Below, piece by piece: positions 33,597 to 41,350 of a stretch of DNA of 64,000 bases. Origin of the DNA: an uncultured Clostridia bacterium (GTDB taxonomy: Bacteria > Bacillota > Clostridia > Christensenellales > Borkfalkiaceae); assembly GCA_949282385.1 (NCBI GenBank), contig CASDOP010000012.1, forward strand, positions 53,949 through 117,948, written 5' to 3'. Position numbers and translations under genes: made by a program. Position 1 is the stretch's first letter. Each line of letters opens with the position of its first letter. The notes beneath the pieces were generated by a model that was not told the origin of the DNA, searched no databases, and saw only the letters and a program-made list of their open reading frames with translations.

Positions 33597-35408
33597 TTAC
33601 TTTGCGCAGTTCTTTTTGAGGGTTTCGAGGCACTCGGTGAGTTCTGCGGGTATTCTCGTCTTGATGGTGTTGGTGTAGTAGCCTTCGATTTCTTCGGCTT
33701 CCTTCGCCCACTTTTCCTTGTCTACCTTAAGAATGCCCTTGAGGTCTTCTATCGTGAACTTCTTGCCGGGAGCTATTTCGTAGTTCATGTCCTCGAGGTC
33801 GATGTCGCTTGCCTTGGGAACGTAGCCTATTGCAGTTTCGTCTGCGTCTACGGCGTTGTCGCAGCGCTTCAAAATCCATTCGAGCACGCGCATGTTGTCG
33901 CCGAAGCCGGGCCAGATGAAATTGCCGTCTTTGTCCTGTCTGAACCAGTTAACGTTGAAAATCTTGGGAGGATTTTTAACGACTTTGCCCATATCTATCC
34001 AGTGCTGGAAGTAGTCGCCCATATGATATCCTGCGAAGGGCTTCATAGCCATGGGGTCGTGGCGGAGAACGCCGACTGCGCCCGTTGCGGCTGCCGTCGT
34101 TTCGGAGGACATTGCAGAGCCTACGAATACGCCGTGGTTCCAGTCTCTCGACTGATATACGAGGGGAGTGGTGGAAGCTCTTCTTCCGCCGAAGATAATA
34201 GCCGACAGAGGCACGCCTTCCTTGGAGTTGAACTCGGGCGAAACGCAGGGGCAGTTAGCCGCGGGTGCGGTGAAGCGGGAGTTGGGATGAGCCGCGCAGG
34301 TCGATTTATCTTTCTTGTCGAACTTGGCGGGGTTCCAGGGCTTACCCGTCCAGTCTATGCAGTGTTCGGGCAGATCCTTGTTCAGTCCTTCCCACCAAAC
34401 GGTCATGTCGTCCGTGTTGAGCGCAACGTTGGTGAAAATAGTGCCGCGCTTGGTTGCAGCCAAAGCGTTGGGGTTGGAGTGGTCGTTGGTGCCGGGTGCT
34501 ACGCCGAAGAAACCGTTTTCGGGGTTGACAGCCCAAAGTCTGCCGTCGTCGCCCACTCTTATCCATGCGATGTCGTCGCCCACGCACTCGATCTTGTAAC
34601 CTTTTTCAAGGTAGTGCTTGGGGGGAATGAGCATTGCAAGGTTGGTCTTGCCGCAAGCCGAAGGGAATGCCGCAGCAACGTATTTCTTGCTGCCGTCGGG
34701 GAATGTAACGCCGAGGATGAGCATGTGTTCTGCCATCCAGCCTTCGTTCTTGCCGAGGTAGGAAGCAATTCTTAAAGCAAAGCACTTTTTGCCGAGGAGA
34801 ACATTGCCGCCGTAAGCCGAGTTGACGGAAATGATGGTGTTGTCTTCAGGGAAGTGCATAATATAGCGGTTGTCTGCGTCAACGTTGCATTTTGCGTGGA
34901 AACCTTTGATAAAGTCTCCGTCGTTGCCTATGGCTGCGAGAACGTTTTTGCCAACGCGCGTCATTATTTCCATGTTTAAAACGACGTAAATGGAGTCGGT
35001 AACCTCGATGCCGTAGCGAGCGAAGGGAGAGCCTACGACGCCCATGGAATAGGGTATAACGTACATCGTTCTGCCCTTCATGGAACCGCGTGCAATCTCT
35101 GCCGCAAGCTCGTAAGCCTGCTTGGGATCCATCCAGTAGTTAACGGGACCTGCGTCTTCCTTGTTCTTCGTGCAGATGAACGTTCTGTCCTCTACGCGCG
35201 CAACGTCGTTGACCTTGGTTCTGTGCAGATAGCAATCGGGCAGAAGGCTCTGGTTGAGCTTGATAAGCTCGCCCGAGGTAACAGCTTCTTTCCTCAGTTC
35301 GTCGGTCTGAGCGCGGTCGCCGGTTATCCAGACAATTTTGTCGGGCTGGGCAAGTTCTGCGCTTTCTCTGACGAAATCGAGTACTTTCTTGTTTTTGGTG
35401 AGTGCCAT
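33597..35408 (-). CDS. pckG: Phosphoenolpyruvate carboxykinase (GTP)
   Basis: 603 residues from the ATG at 35408, preceded by AAGGAG; an upstream in-frame start at 35489 would overlap the promoter and leader. It interconverts oxaloacetate + GTP and PEP + CO2 + GDP. Clear GTP-PEPCK features: FPSACGKTNLAMLIPP (kinase P-loop, with the reactive Cys), CVGDDIAWIRVGDDGRLWAVNPENGFFGVAPGT region, GRRASTTPLVYQSRDW, and a C-terminal lobe. In fermentative anaerobes it often runs in the CO2-fixing direction. Alone, with own promoter and terminator. Confidence 0.96.
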   Translation of the reverse strand: MALTKNKKVLDFVRESAELAQPDKIVWITGDRAQTDELRKEAVTSGELIKLNQSLLPDCYLHRTKVNDVARVEDRTFICTKNKEDAGPVNYWMDPKQAYELAAEIARGSMKGRTMYVIPYSMGVVGSPFARYGIEVTDSIYVVLNMEIMTRVGKNVLAAIGNDGDFIKGFHAKCNVDADNRYIMHFPEDNTIISVNSAYGGNVLLGKKCFALRIASYLGKNEGWMAEHMLILGVTFPDGSKKYVAAAFPSACGKTNLAMLIPPKHYLEKGYKIECVGDDIAWIRVGDDGRLWAVNPENGFFGVAPGTNDHSNPNALAATKRGTIFTNVALNTDDMTVWWEGLNKDLPEHCIDWTGKPWNPAKFDKKDKSTCAAHPNSRFTAPAANCPCVSPEFNSKEGVPLSAIIFGGRRASTTPLVYQSRDWNHGVFVGSAMSSETTAAATGAVGVLRHDPMAMKPFAGYHMGDYFQHWIDMGKVVKNPPKIFNVNWFRQDKDGNFIWPGFGDNMRVLEWILKRCDNAVDADETAIGYVPKASDIDLEDMNYEIAPGKKFTIEDLKGILKVDKEKWAKEAEEIEGYYTNTIKTRIPAELTECLETLKKNCAK

Positions 35409-35504
35409 TTTATATCTCCTTGTAAATCGTATTACCGCAATTATTCGTGAAAAGGCGTATAAATATGACAAATATACATAAATATACAACCTTCACCAAT
35501 TAAA

Positions 35505-35533
35505 AGTATAGCAAAACCGCGCGCGATTTGCAA
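35505..35533 (-). promoter_or_regulatory. Promoter of pckG
   Basis: Minus strand: TTGCAA (35528-35533), 17 bases, TATACT (35505-35510); leader of about 90 bases. Confidence 0.65.
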
Positions 35534-35669
35534 CAAAATGAGAGGGTACGCTCATATTTTTTTAACCCGCGTGATTTTATACAATATTATATAAATTAAT
35601 ACATAAAACGCGCATTTATGCGCCCTTTCATGAAATAAAATATAAAAAAGCATAAAAAAGGAATATGCA

Positions 35670-36812
35670 ATGTCTGGTTATGCAAAGAGAATTGCGCTCA
35701 TAAAGACGCTAAAGGCGGGATATTCGGCGGACGGCGGACCGCTCAAGGGGCTGGTTCGCTGCGAGGCGTACGCAGGTTTTTTGAAGGTCGAAGCTTCGCT
35801 CATAAATTTTGCGCCGCTCAGCGAAGGGCGGCTCATGCTCGGCGTGTCGGACGGCGAAGAGGTTGTCGTTTTCGAAGGTATTTCCAGCGAGAGCGAAACG
35901 CCTTTCGACCTGTCGCGCGGGTTCGGCTGTCTCATCTGCTATTGCCGCGCGGGCGACGTTCTGCCAGTGGCGTGCGCCGTCAGCGGCGACATGCAGGGCG
36001 TTCTTTCCTCGATAGAGAGCGCCGTAAGGCAGTCCGAAACGCCCCAGTCGGCGGTCGGAAAATACGACGACGAGGCTATTGCCGAGGAGAATTATTATGA
36101 ACTGGAAACTGATGAGGGCGGTGGGACTGTACGCCAGGCTGAGGGCGAAAAAAAAGAAGGCTTCGTTCGCCGCGGCGAAGAGGGCTATGATAATGGCTTC
36201 CTGCCGCGCGAAGATAAGGCGGACGGAAACCAGAACATGACGCCGCCCCGAACAGACGGCGGACGCGATCATGACGAAAGCGCGAAGCCGCGCGGCGGCA
36301 TTTCGGGCGTACGCGGCGAAGAAAATGTTGATTGCGTGCGCGGCGAAGACGGTGTAAAGGTCGGTGAAGACGGTAAAAAAGAGGTCGGCGGGGCAAAGGG
36401 CAGCGCAAACGGCGGAGAGCGGGGCGAAAAGCCTAGCGGGGTCGGCGCGAACGATAAAAATTTCGGCGAGGCAAAGGGCGGACTTGCAGGCGGCAATTTT
36501 TACGCCCGCATGAGCGGCGAGATAAAAAAGATATTTTCCGTCTATCCGCGCGCGGCGGAGCTTGAAGAAGTTATGGAAGGCTCGCGCTGGGTTAAAATTT
36601 CCTATGGCGGCGGCAAGCATTATGCTTTCGGCGTGCTGTCGATGGAGGGCGAGGCGGCTTATATCTGCTACGGCGTACCCGTAGAAGAGGGCGCGCCCTG
36701 CCCGGAAAGCCTTGCGGAAAGGGCGAGCTATATCCCCGTTGAGGGCGGCGGGTACTGGGTGATGTATCAGGACGCGTCCACGGGCGTCAGCGTAAAGATT
36801 AAAAACACATAG
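35670..36812 (+). CDS. Unknown two-domain protein with long disordered linker
   Basis: 380 residues. An N-terminal beta-rich domain (about 1-115, with LKGLVRCEAYAGFLKVEASL and RGFGCLICYCRAGDVLPVAC) and a C-terminal domain (about 275-380, FYARMSGEIKKIFSVYPRAA, then WVKISYGGGKHYAFGVLSM and YWVMYQDASTGVSVKI) are joined by about 160 residues rich in Gly, Glu, Lys and Asp that look disordered. No family was recognised. AAAGGAA precedes the ATG. It is not in an operon; the only neighbours are pckG (divergent) and a hydrolase. Confidence 0.7.
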   Translation: MSGYAKRIALIKTLKAGYSADGGPLKGLVRCEAYAGFLKVEASLINFAPLSEGRLMLGVSDGEEVVVFEGISSESETPFDLSRGFGCLICYCRAGDVLPVACAVSGDMQGVLSSIESAVRQSETPQSAVGKYDDEAIAEENYYELETDEGGGTVRQAEGEKKEGFVRRGEEGYDNGFLPREDKADGNQNMTPPRTDGGRDHDESAKPRGGISGVRGEENVDCVRGEDGVKVGEDGKKEVGGAKGSANGGERGEKPSGVGANDKNFGEAKGGLAGGNFYARMSGEIKKIFSVYPRAAELEEVMEGSRWVKISYGGGKHYAFGVLSMEGEAAYICYGVPVEEGAPCPESLAERASYIPVEGGGYWVMYQDASTGVSVKIKNT

Positions 36813-36887
36813 CCTGCTTTTTGGGCGCGCAATAAAAAATGTGCGCAAAAAACTTTGTTTTGTAATGTCGGCGTCAAAGCGTTTGCG

Positions 36888-36918
36888 AAGCGGCGCGCCT
36901 TATAAAGGCGCGCCGCTT
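36888..36918. repeat. Perfect GC-rich palindrome
   Basis: 14-bp arms AAGCGGCGCGCCTT/AAGGCGCGCCGCTT with a 3-base loop, after the unknown gene ending at 36812. No T-run, so not an obvious terminator. The gap 36813-37217 also holds dispersed-repeat copies at 36934-36952 and 37009-37034. Confidence 0.6.
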
Positions 36919-37076
36919 ACATTGCTTGGCGAGGGCATATTGTGCGGGCAATGCAAAAATGAGAGTGTAGGGGCGCAAAAAGCCGATTATATAAACTGTT
37001 TTGCGATTGGTGCGCATATATGTGCAGTTCAATGCGCAAATAACGCCGTTTTTTGCAGTGTAAAAATTAAAAGAAT

Positions 37077-37117
37077 GCGCCGCCGCGGAAATGACCGCGG
37101 CGGCGCCTTTTATTTTG
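37077..37117 (+). terminator. Terminator hairpin before the YiiX-like gene
   Basis: Perfect 12-bp stem (37077-37088 with 37095-37106), then CTTTTATTTTG. The nearest upstream gene ends 265 bases earlier. Confidence 0.7.
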
Positions 37118-37132
37118 CCGCGCGCAATGCGC

Positions 37133-37161
37133 TTGCTAAAACGCGAATGATGGTATATAAT
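37133..37161 (+). promoter_or_regulatory. Promoter of the YiiX-like hydrolase gene
   Basis: TTGCTA (37133-37138), 17 bases, TATAAT (37156-37161). The start of transcription should be near 37168, just before an AGGAGG at 37176-37181. Confidence 0.75.
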
Positions 37162-37217
37162 TTTATTATTCTTACAGGAGGTACACTTCCACGCGCAAAC
37201 AAAAACGGCGCCCCTCG

Positions 37218-38048
37218 ATGCCCGCGCCGCTGAGAATTACAATAATATCGCTGCTTTGCCTGTTGTTCTTTTTCGTCGTCGTCATGTCGTTTTTCGTGAT
37301 AAGCGACGGCGTGGCTCATTCGCTTGCGCGCGTAGTGCCTTCGTATGCAAAAGAGGACCTTTCGGAGGTGCTTGAAAAAGAGCAGTGGTCGGACGAAGAT
37401 TATTCTTTACTCTATCGCCAGACGGGGCTTTCGCGCTCGGCGCTCGACGAATACAAGGGAAATAATTCTTTCATTCTCGCCTGTCAGGACGACCTGTTTT
37501 ACGACGGCGAAGTCAGCCACGACGCGGCTAACTTCGGCAGCTCGCACGACTATTTCCCCGATAAAATGTTTCACATAGTCAGTCTGCGCCCGGGCGACGT
37601 GCTCATTTCATCCTCCGTGCATACCCTCGGCTGGCGCAACGGACACGCCGCGCTCGTCCTCAATTCTTCCCAAACGCTGCAGGCTATAACCATAGGCGTG
37701 CCTTCGCGGGTGCAGGGGCTTGTGTGGTTCAAAGAGGCTTCCAACTTCATGGTGCTCAGACCCAAAAATATCGACCAAAGCGATATTGCCGACATAGTCG
37801 CTTACGCGTGGGACAATCTCGTCAATGTGCAGTATTCGCTTTTTACGGGCATTTTCAATGAAAAAAATCAGGCGGAAAGACCTGAGACAACGCAATGCGC
37901 GCACCTCGTCTGGCAGGCGTACATGGCTTTCGGTTACGACATAGACAGCGACGGCGGTCCCGTAGTTACGCCCAAAGACATAGCAAATTCGCCCTATTTC
38001 GAGGTAATTCAGGTCAACGGTTTCGACCTCGAAAAACTCTGGCGGTAA
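37218..38048 (+). CDS. Membrane-anchored YiiX/DUF830-type papain-fold hydrolase
   Basis: 276 residues from the ATG at 37218. One N-terminal span (about 6-30, ITIISLLCLLFFFVVVMSFF), then an outer domain in which the catalytic His comes first (RNGHAALVLN, about 140-149) and the Cys later (TTQCAHLVWQAY, about 225-236), the circularly permuted NlpC/P60 order of YiiX-type proteins, which cleave peptide, amide or lipid-ester bonds. The ideal ribosome site lies 36 bases before this ATG, but only 9 before an in-frame ACG (37191), which would add TRKQKRRPS; see findings. Confidence 0.82.
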   Translation: MPAPLRITIISLLCLLFFFVVVMSFFVISDGVAHSLARVVPSYAKEDLSEVLEKEQWSDEDYSLLYRQTGLSRSALDEYKGNNSFILACQDDLFYDGEVSHDAANFGSSHDYFPDKMFHIVSLRPGDVLISSSVHTLGWRNGHAALVLNSSQTLQAITIGVPSRVQGLVWFKEASNFMVLRPKNIDQSDIADIVAYAWDNLVNVQYSLFTGIFNEKNQAERPETTQCAHLVWQAYMAFGYDIDSDGGPVVTPKDIANSPYFEVIQVNGFDLEKLWR

Positions 38049-38073
38049 AAATAAATTGCAAAAGTTTATAAAA

Positions 38074-38117
38074 AAGCGGCGCGGCGGAAATTTTTCCGCC
38101 GCGCCGCTTGATTTTTT
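38074..38117 (+). terminator. Terminator of the YiiX-like gene
   Basis: About 16-bp GC-rich stem (38074-38090 with 38093-38109), followed by GATTTTTTATT. Confidence 0.85.
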
Positions 38118-38268
38118 ATTCTGTGTCCGTTTTGAAAATTGCTTATTTTTTAACCTTTGTCCGTTTCTAACGCTTGTTGCATTGTGTCGCCGCGCCTTTG
38201 CTCATTTTAAATGACGCTTTTTTATATCGTTGAGGCTCTGCGCCCGACTGCCGCGCCCCATTTGCGCG

Positions 38269-38484
38269 CTATTTAAGTCCGCGGAAGGGCTTTAAAATTA
38301 TCAGCGCGTAGGCAAGGAAGAGCGCGCACACTCCGCCCGCGGCGAGAACGGCGTTTACCGCCGCCCGACTGCCCGCGCAGACAAAGTTCAAAAGATCGAA
38401 GCCCGTAAGCGCGTACGCGCCGCCGCACACGCACACAAACAGCGTAACTATAAAGCAAAAAATACACGAAAGCCGCATAAACAT
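38269..38484 (-). CDS. Small DUF378-like membrane protein
   Basis: 71 residues with two hydrophobic spans (about 4-25 and 38-62) and the LTGFDLLNFVCAG turn between, reminiscent of DUF378/YuzA (two-span protein with a hydrophobic NF-type turn). No ribosome site is visible, and the ATG lies in the loop of an 11-bp hairpin (38470-38480 with 38486-38496); a second ATG at 38478 is in the stem. Treated as probable, not certain. Confidence 0.5.
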   Translation of the reverse strand: MFMRLSCIFCFIVTLFVCVCGGAYALTGFDLLNFVCAGSRAAVNAVLAAGGVCALFLAYALIILKPFRGLK

Positions 38485-38612
38485 ATTATGCGGCTTAAAA
38501 TGCTTTATATTCTTTTTTATGCAGTAGGAAACGCCTGCCGCCGCTCCGACAGGGGGCGAACCGCGCTTTGCAGGGCGGTCATGGCTCGTTGAGGGGCGGA
38601 TTGGCTTTTCTG

Positions 38613-38873
38613 TTACAGCACAATATTTTCGAGAACGAGTTTGTCGAAGTCAACGGGTTCGGCGAAGTCGCGCGGAATAAAGCGCACGGTGTTGAACTTG
38701 GCGTAGTTGAAGATGTGCGTTTTCATGAGCACCGGCGTGGCTATGTCGAGCGCCTGGCATATGTCCGCAAGGTATGTGAAAAAGGACGAATAAGAAAACT
38801 TATCCGCGCTCTCGAAAGTAACCTGATTAATAATTTTTCCGTCTTTGATGACCTTTCCCCAAATTCTGAACAT
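38613..38873 (-). CDS. Conserved small clostridial protein
   Basis: 86 residues: MFRIWGKVIKDGKIINQVTF start, then a helix SYSSFFTYLADICQALDIATP, and RFIPRDFAEPVDFDKLVLENI at the end. The same layout (a WGKIIKDN-type start, a helix around a DICxxLDI motif, and FxxDFxExxDFDxLxIE) is widespread in Clostridia as an uncharacterised protein of about 90 residues. A longer frame running further right overlaps the Lrp gene and is not used. It is divergent from the Lrp gene. Function unknown. Confidence 0.8.
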   Translation of the reverse strand: MFRIWGKVIKDGKIINQVTFESADKFSYSSFFTYLADICQALDIATPVLMKTHIFNYAKFNTVRFIPRDFAEPVDFDKLVLENIVL

Positions 38874-38927
38874 AGCTAAAGTGTAACAGATAGACGGGCA
38901 AATGTAAAACGCTTTTTTCAAATTATA

Positions 38928-38956
38928 TTGACAAAAAGGCTCAAAAGGAATAAAAT
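38928..38956 (+). promoter_or_regulatory. Promoter of the Lrp-aminotransferase operon
   Basis: TTGACA (38928-38933), 17 bases, TAAAAT (38951-38956), 32 bases before the ATG. Confidence 0.8.
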
Positions 38957-38988
38957 AGTAACAATAATTTATTTTAAGGACAGATATT

Positions 38989-39480
38989 ATGGATAAGACG
39001 GCAAAAGACATAATAGCCATACTCGCCGAAGATTCCCGCGCGAGCGCGGAGAAGATAGCGGTAATGCTCGGAATAGACGAAAAGCAGACCGCCGAAAAGA
39101 TAAGGCAGCTCGAAGAGGGCGGAGTTATCGTAAAGTACACCGCCATAGTCAACGAGGACGCCCTCGACGAAGAGAGCGTGGAAGCGCTCATCGAAGTCAA
39201 GGTAACGCCCCAGCGCGGTTCGGGTTTCGACGCCATCGCGCAGGAAATTGCCGAACACGACGAGGTTAAAAATCTCTACCTCATGTCGGGCGCGTACGAC
39301 CTCGCCGTAATAGTTGCTGGCAAGTCGCTAAAGTCCATTTCGCGCTTCGTTTCGGAAAGAATTTCCACATACGAAAACGTCCTTTCCACGGCTACGCACT
39401 TCATACTCAAAAAGTACAAAGTAGAAGGCGCGCTCATGAAGAAGAGCGCCGAGGCAAACAGGCTGTCCGTTCAGCCGTAA
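38989..39480 (+). CDS. Lrp/AsnC-family regulator
   Basis: 163 residues: N-terminal winged HTH (about 1-55; SAEKIAVMLGIDEKQTAEKI), then an RAM domain (about 65-140; VEALIEVKVTPQRGSGFDAI, then LMSGAYDLAVIVAG). Lrp proteins form octamers whose RAM domain binds amino acids. It precedes an aminotransferase by 33 bases and is likely in the same transcript; this pairing is common in Firmicutes, suggesting it senses an amino acid connected with that enzyme. Confidence 0.92.
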   Translation: MDKTAKDIIAILAEDSRASAEKIAVMLGIDEKQTAEKIRQLEEGGVIVKYTAIVNEDALDEESVEALIEVKVTPQRGSGFDAIAQEIAEHDEVKNLYLMSGAYDLAVIVAGKSLKSISRFVSERISTYENVLSTATHFILKKYKVEGALMKKSAEANRLSVQP

Positions 39481-39513
39481 ATTAACGCGGCATGAGCCGC
39501 GGTTTGTTGAATT

Positions 39514-40683
39514 ATGAGATCTTTTGTCAGCTCCCGCGCGGCAGGACTTAAGCCGAGCGGCATTCGTAAATTTTTCGATATAGTCAACGAGATGGACGGG
39601 GCAATTTCGCTCGGCGTGGGCGAACCCGATTTCGTAACGCCATATTCCATAAGGGACGCGGCAGTGCGTTCTATTAAGCGCGGACTTACCCAGTACACGG
39701 GCAACCGCGGACTTCCCGAGCTTCGCCGCAACATATGCAGGTACCTTTACGAGCGTTTCGGCATAATCGCATCGCCCGAACACACCATAGTTACGGTCGG
39801 CGCGAGCGAAGCGATAGACTTCACTCTGCGCGCGATCTGCGACGAGGGAGATGAAATTCTCGTGCCCGACCCCTGCTATGTTTCATACGCTCCTTCGGTA
39901 ACTCTGGCTGGCGGCACGCCCGTTTCCGTAAGGTGCGTCGCCGATAACGACTTTATACTCACGCCAGAACAGCTCGAAGAGCGCATAACGCCCAGAACAA
40001 AGGCGATAATTTTAGCTTACCCCAACAACCCCACGGGCGCAATCATGACGAGAGAGCAGCTCGAAGCCCTCGTTCCCGTCATAAAAAAGCACGATCTTTT
40101 GGTGATTTCGGATGAAATTTACGCCGAACTTACATATGTCGGCAAGCATGTTTCCATCGCTACGATAGGGGATATGTCCGAACGAACGGTAATAATCAAC
40201 GGTTTTTCCAAGGCGTTCGCAATGACGGGCTGGCGCATAGGTTTCGTGTGCGCTCCGCCCGAGATTGACGACGCAATCTTCAAAATTCACCAGTATGCCA
40301 TAATGTGCGCTCCCAGCGCGGGACAGTATGCAGCCAACGCCGCGCTTTCAGAAGGCTTTTCGGAAGGTTTTTCGGTCGTTGCTGACATGCGCGACGAGTA
40401 CGCCCGCCGCGGCAGGTTTCTCGTCAATTCCTTCAATTCTTTGGGGCTGAAGTGCTTCCAGCCCAAGGGCGCTTTCTATGTGTTCCCCTCGGTGGAAAGC
40501 ACGGGGCTTACGGGAGAACAGTTTGCAAACGCGCTGCTTATGAAAGAAAAAGTCGCCGTAGTACCCGGCGCGGCGTTCGGCGACGCGGGATATAACCACG
40601 TGCGCTGTTCGTACGCTACATCCATGGCTCAGCTTTCCGAAGCGATTGACAGAATTTCCCGCTTTGTGGCGTCCCTCAAATAG
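39514..40683 (+). CDS. PLP-dependent aminotransferase, class I/II
   Basis: 389 residues. Fold-type I aminotransferase of the aspartate/aromatic group: GVGEPDFVTP (about 35-44), YPNNPTGAIM (about 169-178, Asn and Pro lining PLP), DEIYAELTYVG (about 199-209, Asp and Tyr), and the Schiff-base Lys in INGFSKAFAMTGWRIGF (about 228-244). The exact amino-acid pair cannot be fixed. Second gene after the Lrp regulator, no terminator between. Confidence 0.92.
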   Translation: MRSFVSSRAAGLKPSGIRKFFDIVNEMDGAISLGVGEPDFVTPYSIRDAAVRSIKRGLTQYTGNRGLPELRRNICRYLYERFGIIASPEHTIVTVGASEAIDFTLRAICDEGDEILVPDPCYVSYAPSVTLAGGTPVSVRCVADNDFILTPEQLEERITPRTKAIILAYPNNPTGAIMTREQLEALVPVIKKHDLLVISDEIYAELTYVGKHVSIATIGDMSERTVIINGFSKAFAMTGWRIGFVCAPPEIDDAIFKIHQYAIMCAPSAGQYAANAALSEGFSEGFSVVADMRDEYARRGRFLVNSFNSLGLKCFQPKGAFYVFPSVESTGLTGEQFANALLMKEKVAVVPGAAFGDAGYNHVRCSYATSMAQLSEAIDRISRFVASLK

Positions 40684-40704
40684 TTTGCGCGGGGCGTTAA
40701 ATAT

Positions 40705-40733
40705 TTGACAAGGCAATCAAAGATATATATAAT
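40705..40733 (+). promoter_or_regulatory. Promoter of the greA-lysS operon
   Basis: TTGACA (40705-40710), 17 bases, TATAAT (40728-40733): perfect boxes. Confidence 0.85.
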
Positions 40734-40744
40734 AGAGTAAAACG

Positions 40745-40789
40745 GATATGTGGCGCAGGATAAATGCTGCCACATATCTTTGTTTATTT
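40745..40789 (+). terminator. Leader hairpin or attenuator before greA
   Basis: 10-bp perfect stem GATATGTGGC/GCCACATATC (40745-40754, 40769-40778), with an inner GCA/TGC pair, followed by TTTGTTTATTT. It begins about 5 bases after the expected transcript start, leaving about 80 bases to the greA ATG. Could release a short leader RNA. Confidence 0.6.
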
Positions 40790-40859
40790 CCCGCCCGAAA
40801 GGCGGAAAAATTATAAGAGAGAACCGCCCGACGGGGCGAAAAAAAGAGGTAAATATAAA

Positions 40860-41330
40860 ATGGCAGAACAGCAGTTTGTAATGACCCAAAAAAATCTGGA
40901 CGACCTTAAAAGCGAGCTTGAATATCTCGTAAAGGTAAAGCGCCCCGAAATTATCGAGCGCATAGCCGAAGCGCGTTCGCACGGCGACCTTTCGGAAAAC
41001 GCCGAATACGACGCGGCAAGGGAGGAACAGCGCTCCAATGAAGGAAAAATCGCAGAAATCGAATATCAGATAAAAAACGCTTCCGTGCAGGAAGAAATAA
41101 CGGATAACACCTTCGTTCATCTCAACTCGGTCGTTACCGTGCTCGACGAAGAGTTCGGCGAAGAGGACACCTACACCATAACTTCCGTAACGGATGTCGA
41201 CGTCATGAACAACAAAATTTCTTCGGAATCGCCCGTCGGCGCCGCGCTCATGAGAAAGCGCATAGGCGACGAAGTGTCCGTTTCCTGCCCCGACGGCAGC
41301 TACAAGCTGCGCATTGTCAGCATAAGATAA
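40860..41330 (+). CDS. greA: Transcription elongation factor GreA
   Basis: 156 residues from the ATG at 40860 with AAAGAGG upstream; an ATG at 40764 lies in the leader. GreA stimulates RNA cleavage in backtracked RNA polymerase. The N-terminal coiled coil with ARSHGDLSENAEYDAAREEQ (about 39-58, acidic tip) and the C-terminal FKBP-like domain (LNSVVTVLDEEFGEEDTYTI, then ESPVGAALMRKRIGDEV) are clear. A perfect promoter and a leader hairpin precede it; lysS follows by 20 bases. Confidence 0.96.
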   Translation: MAEQQFVMTQKNLDDLKSELEYLVKVKRPEIIERIAEARSHGDLSENAEYDAAREEQRSNEGKIAEIEYQIKNASVQEEITDNTFVHLNSVVTVLDEEFGEEDTYTITSVTDVDVMNNKISSESPVGAALMRKRIGDEVSVSCPDGSYKLRIVSIR

Positions 41331-41350
41331 ATTTCAGGAAAAGAGTATAA

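Noticed and set aside
35709..36848. 379-residue frame opposite the unknown two-domain protein
   Set aside because: The plus-strand gene has a ribosome site and sensible domain layout; the antisense product is an Ala/Arg-rich shadow.
38613..39236. Long leftward frame starting inside the Lrp gene
   Set aside because: Only its last 86 codons, from the ATG at 38873, match a known small clostridial protein; the rest is antisense to Lrp and crosses its promoter.
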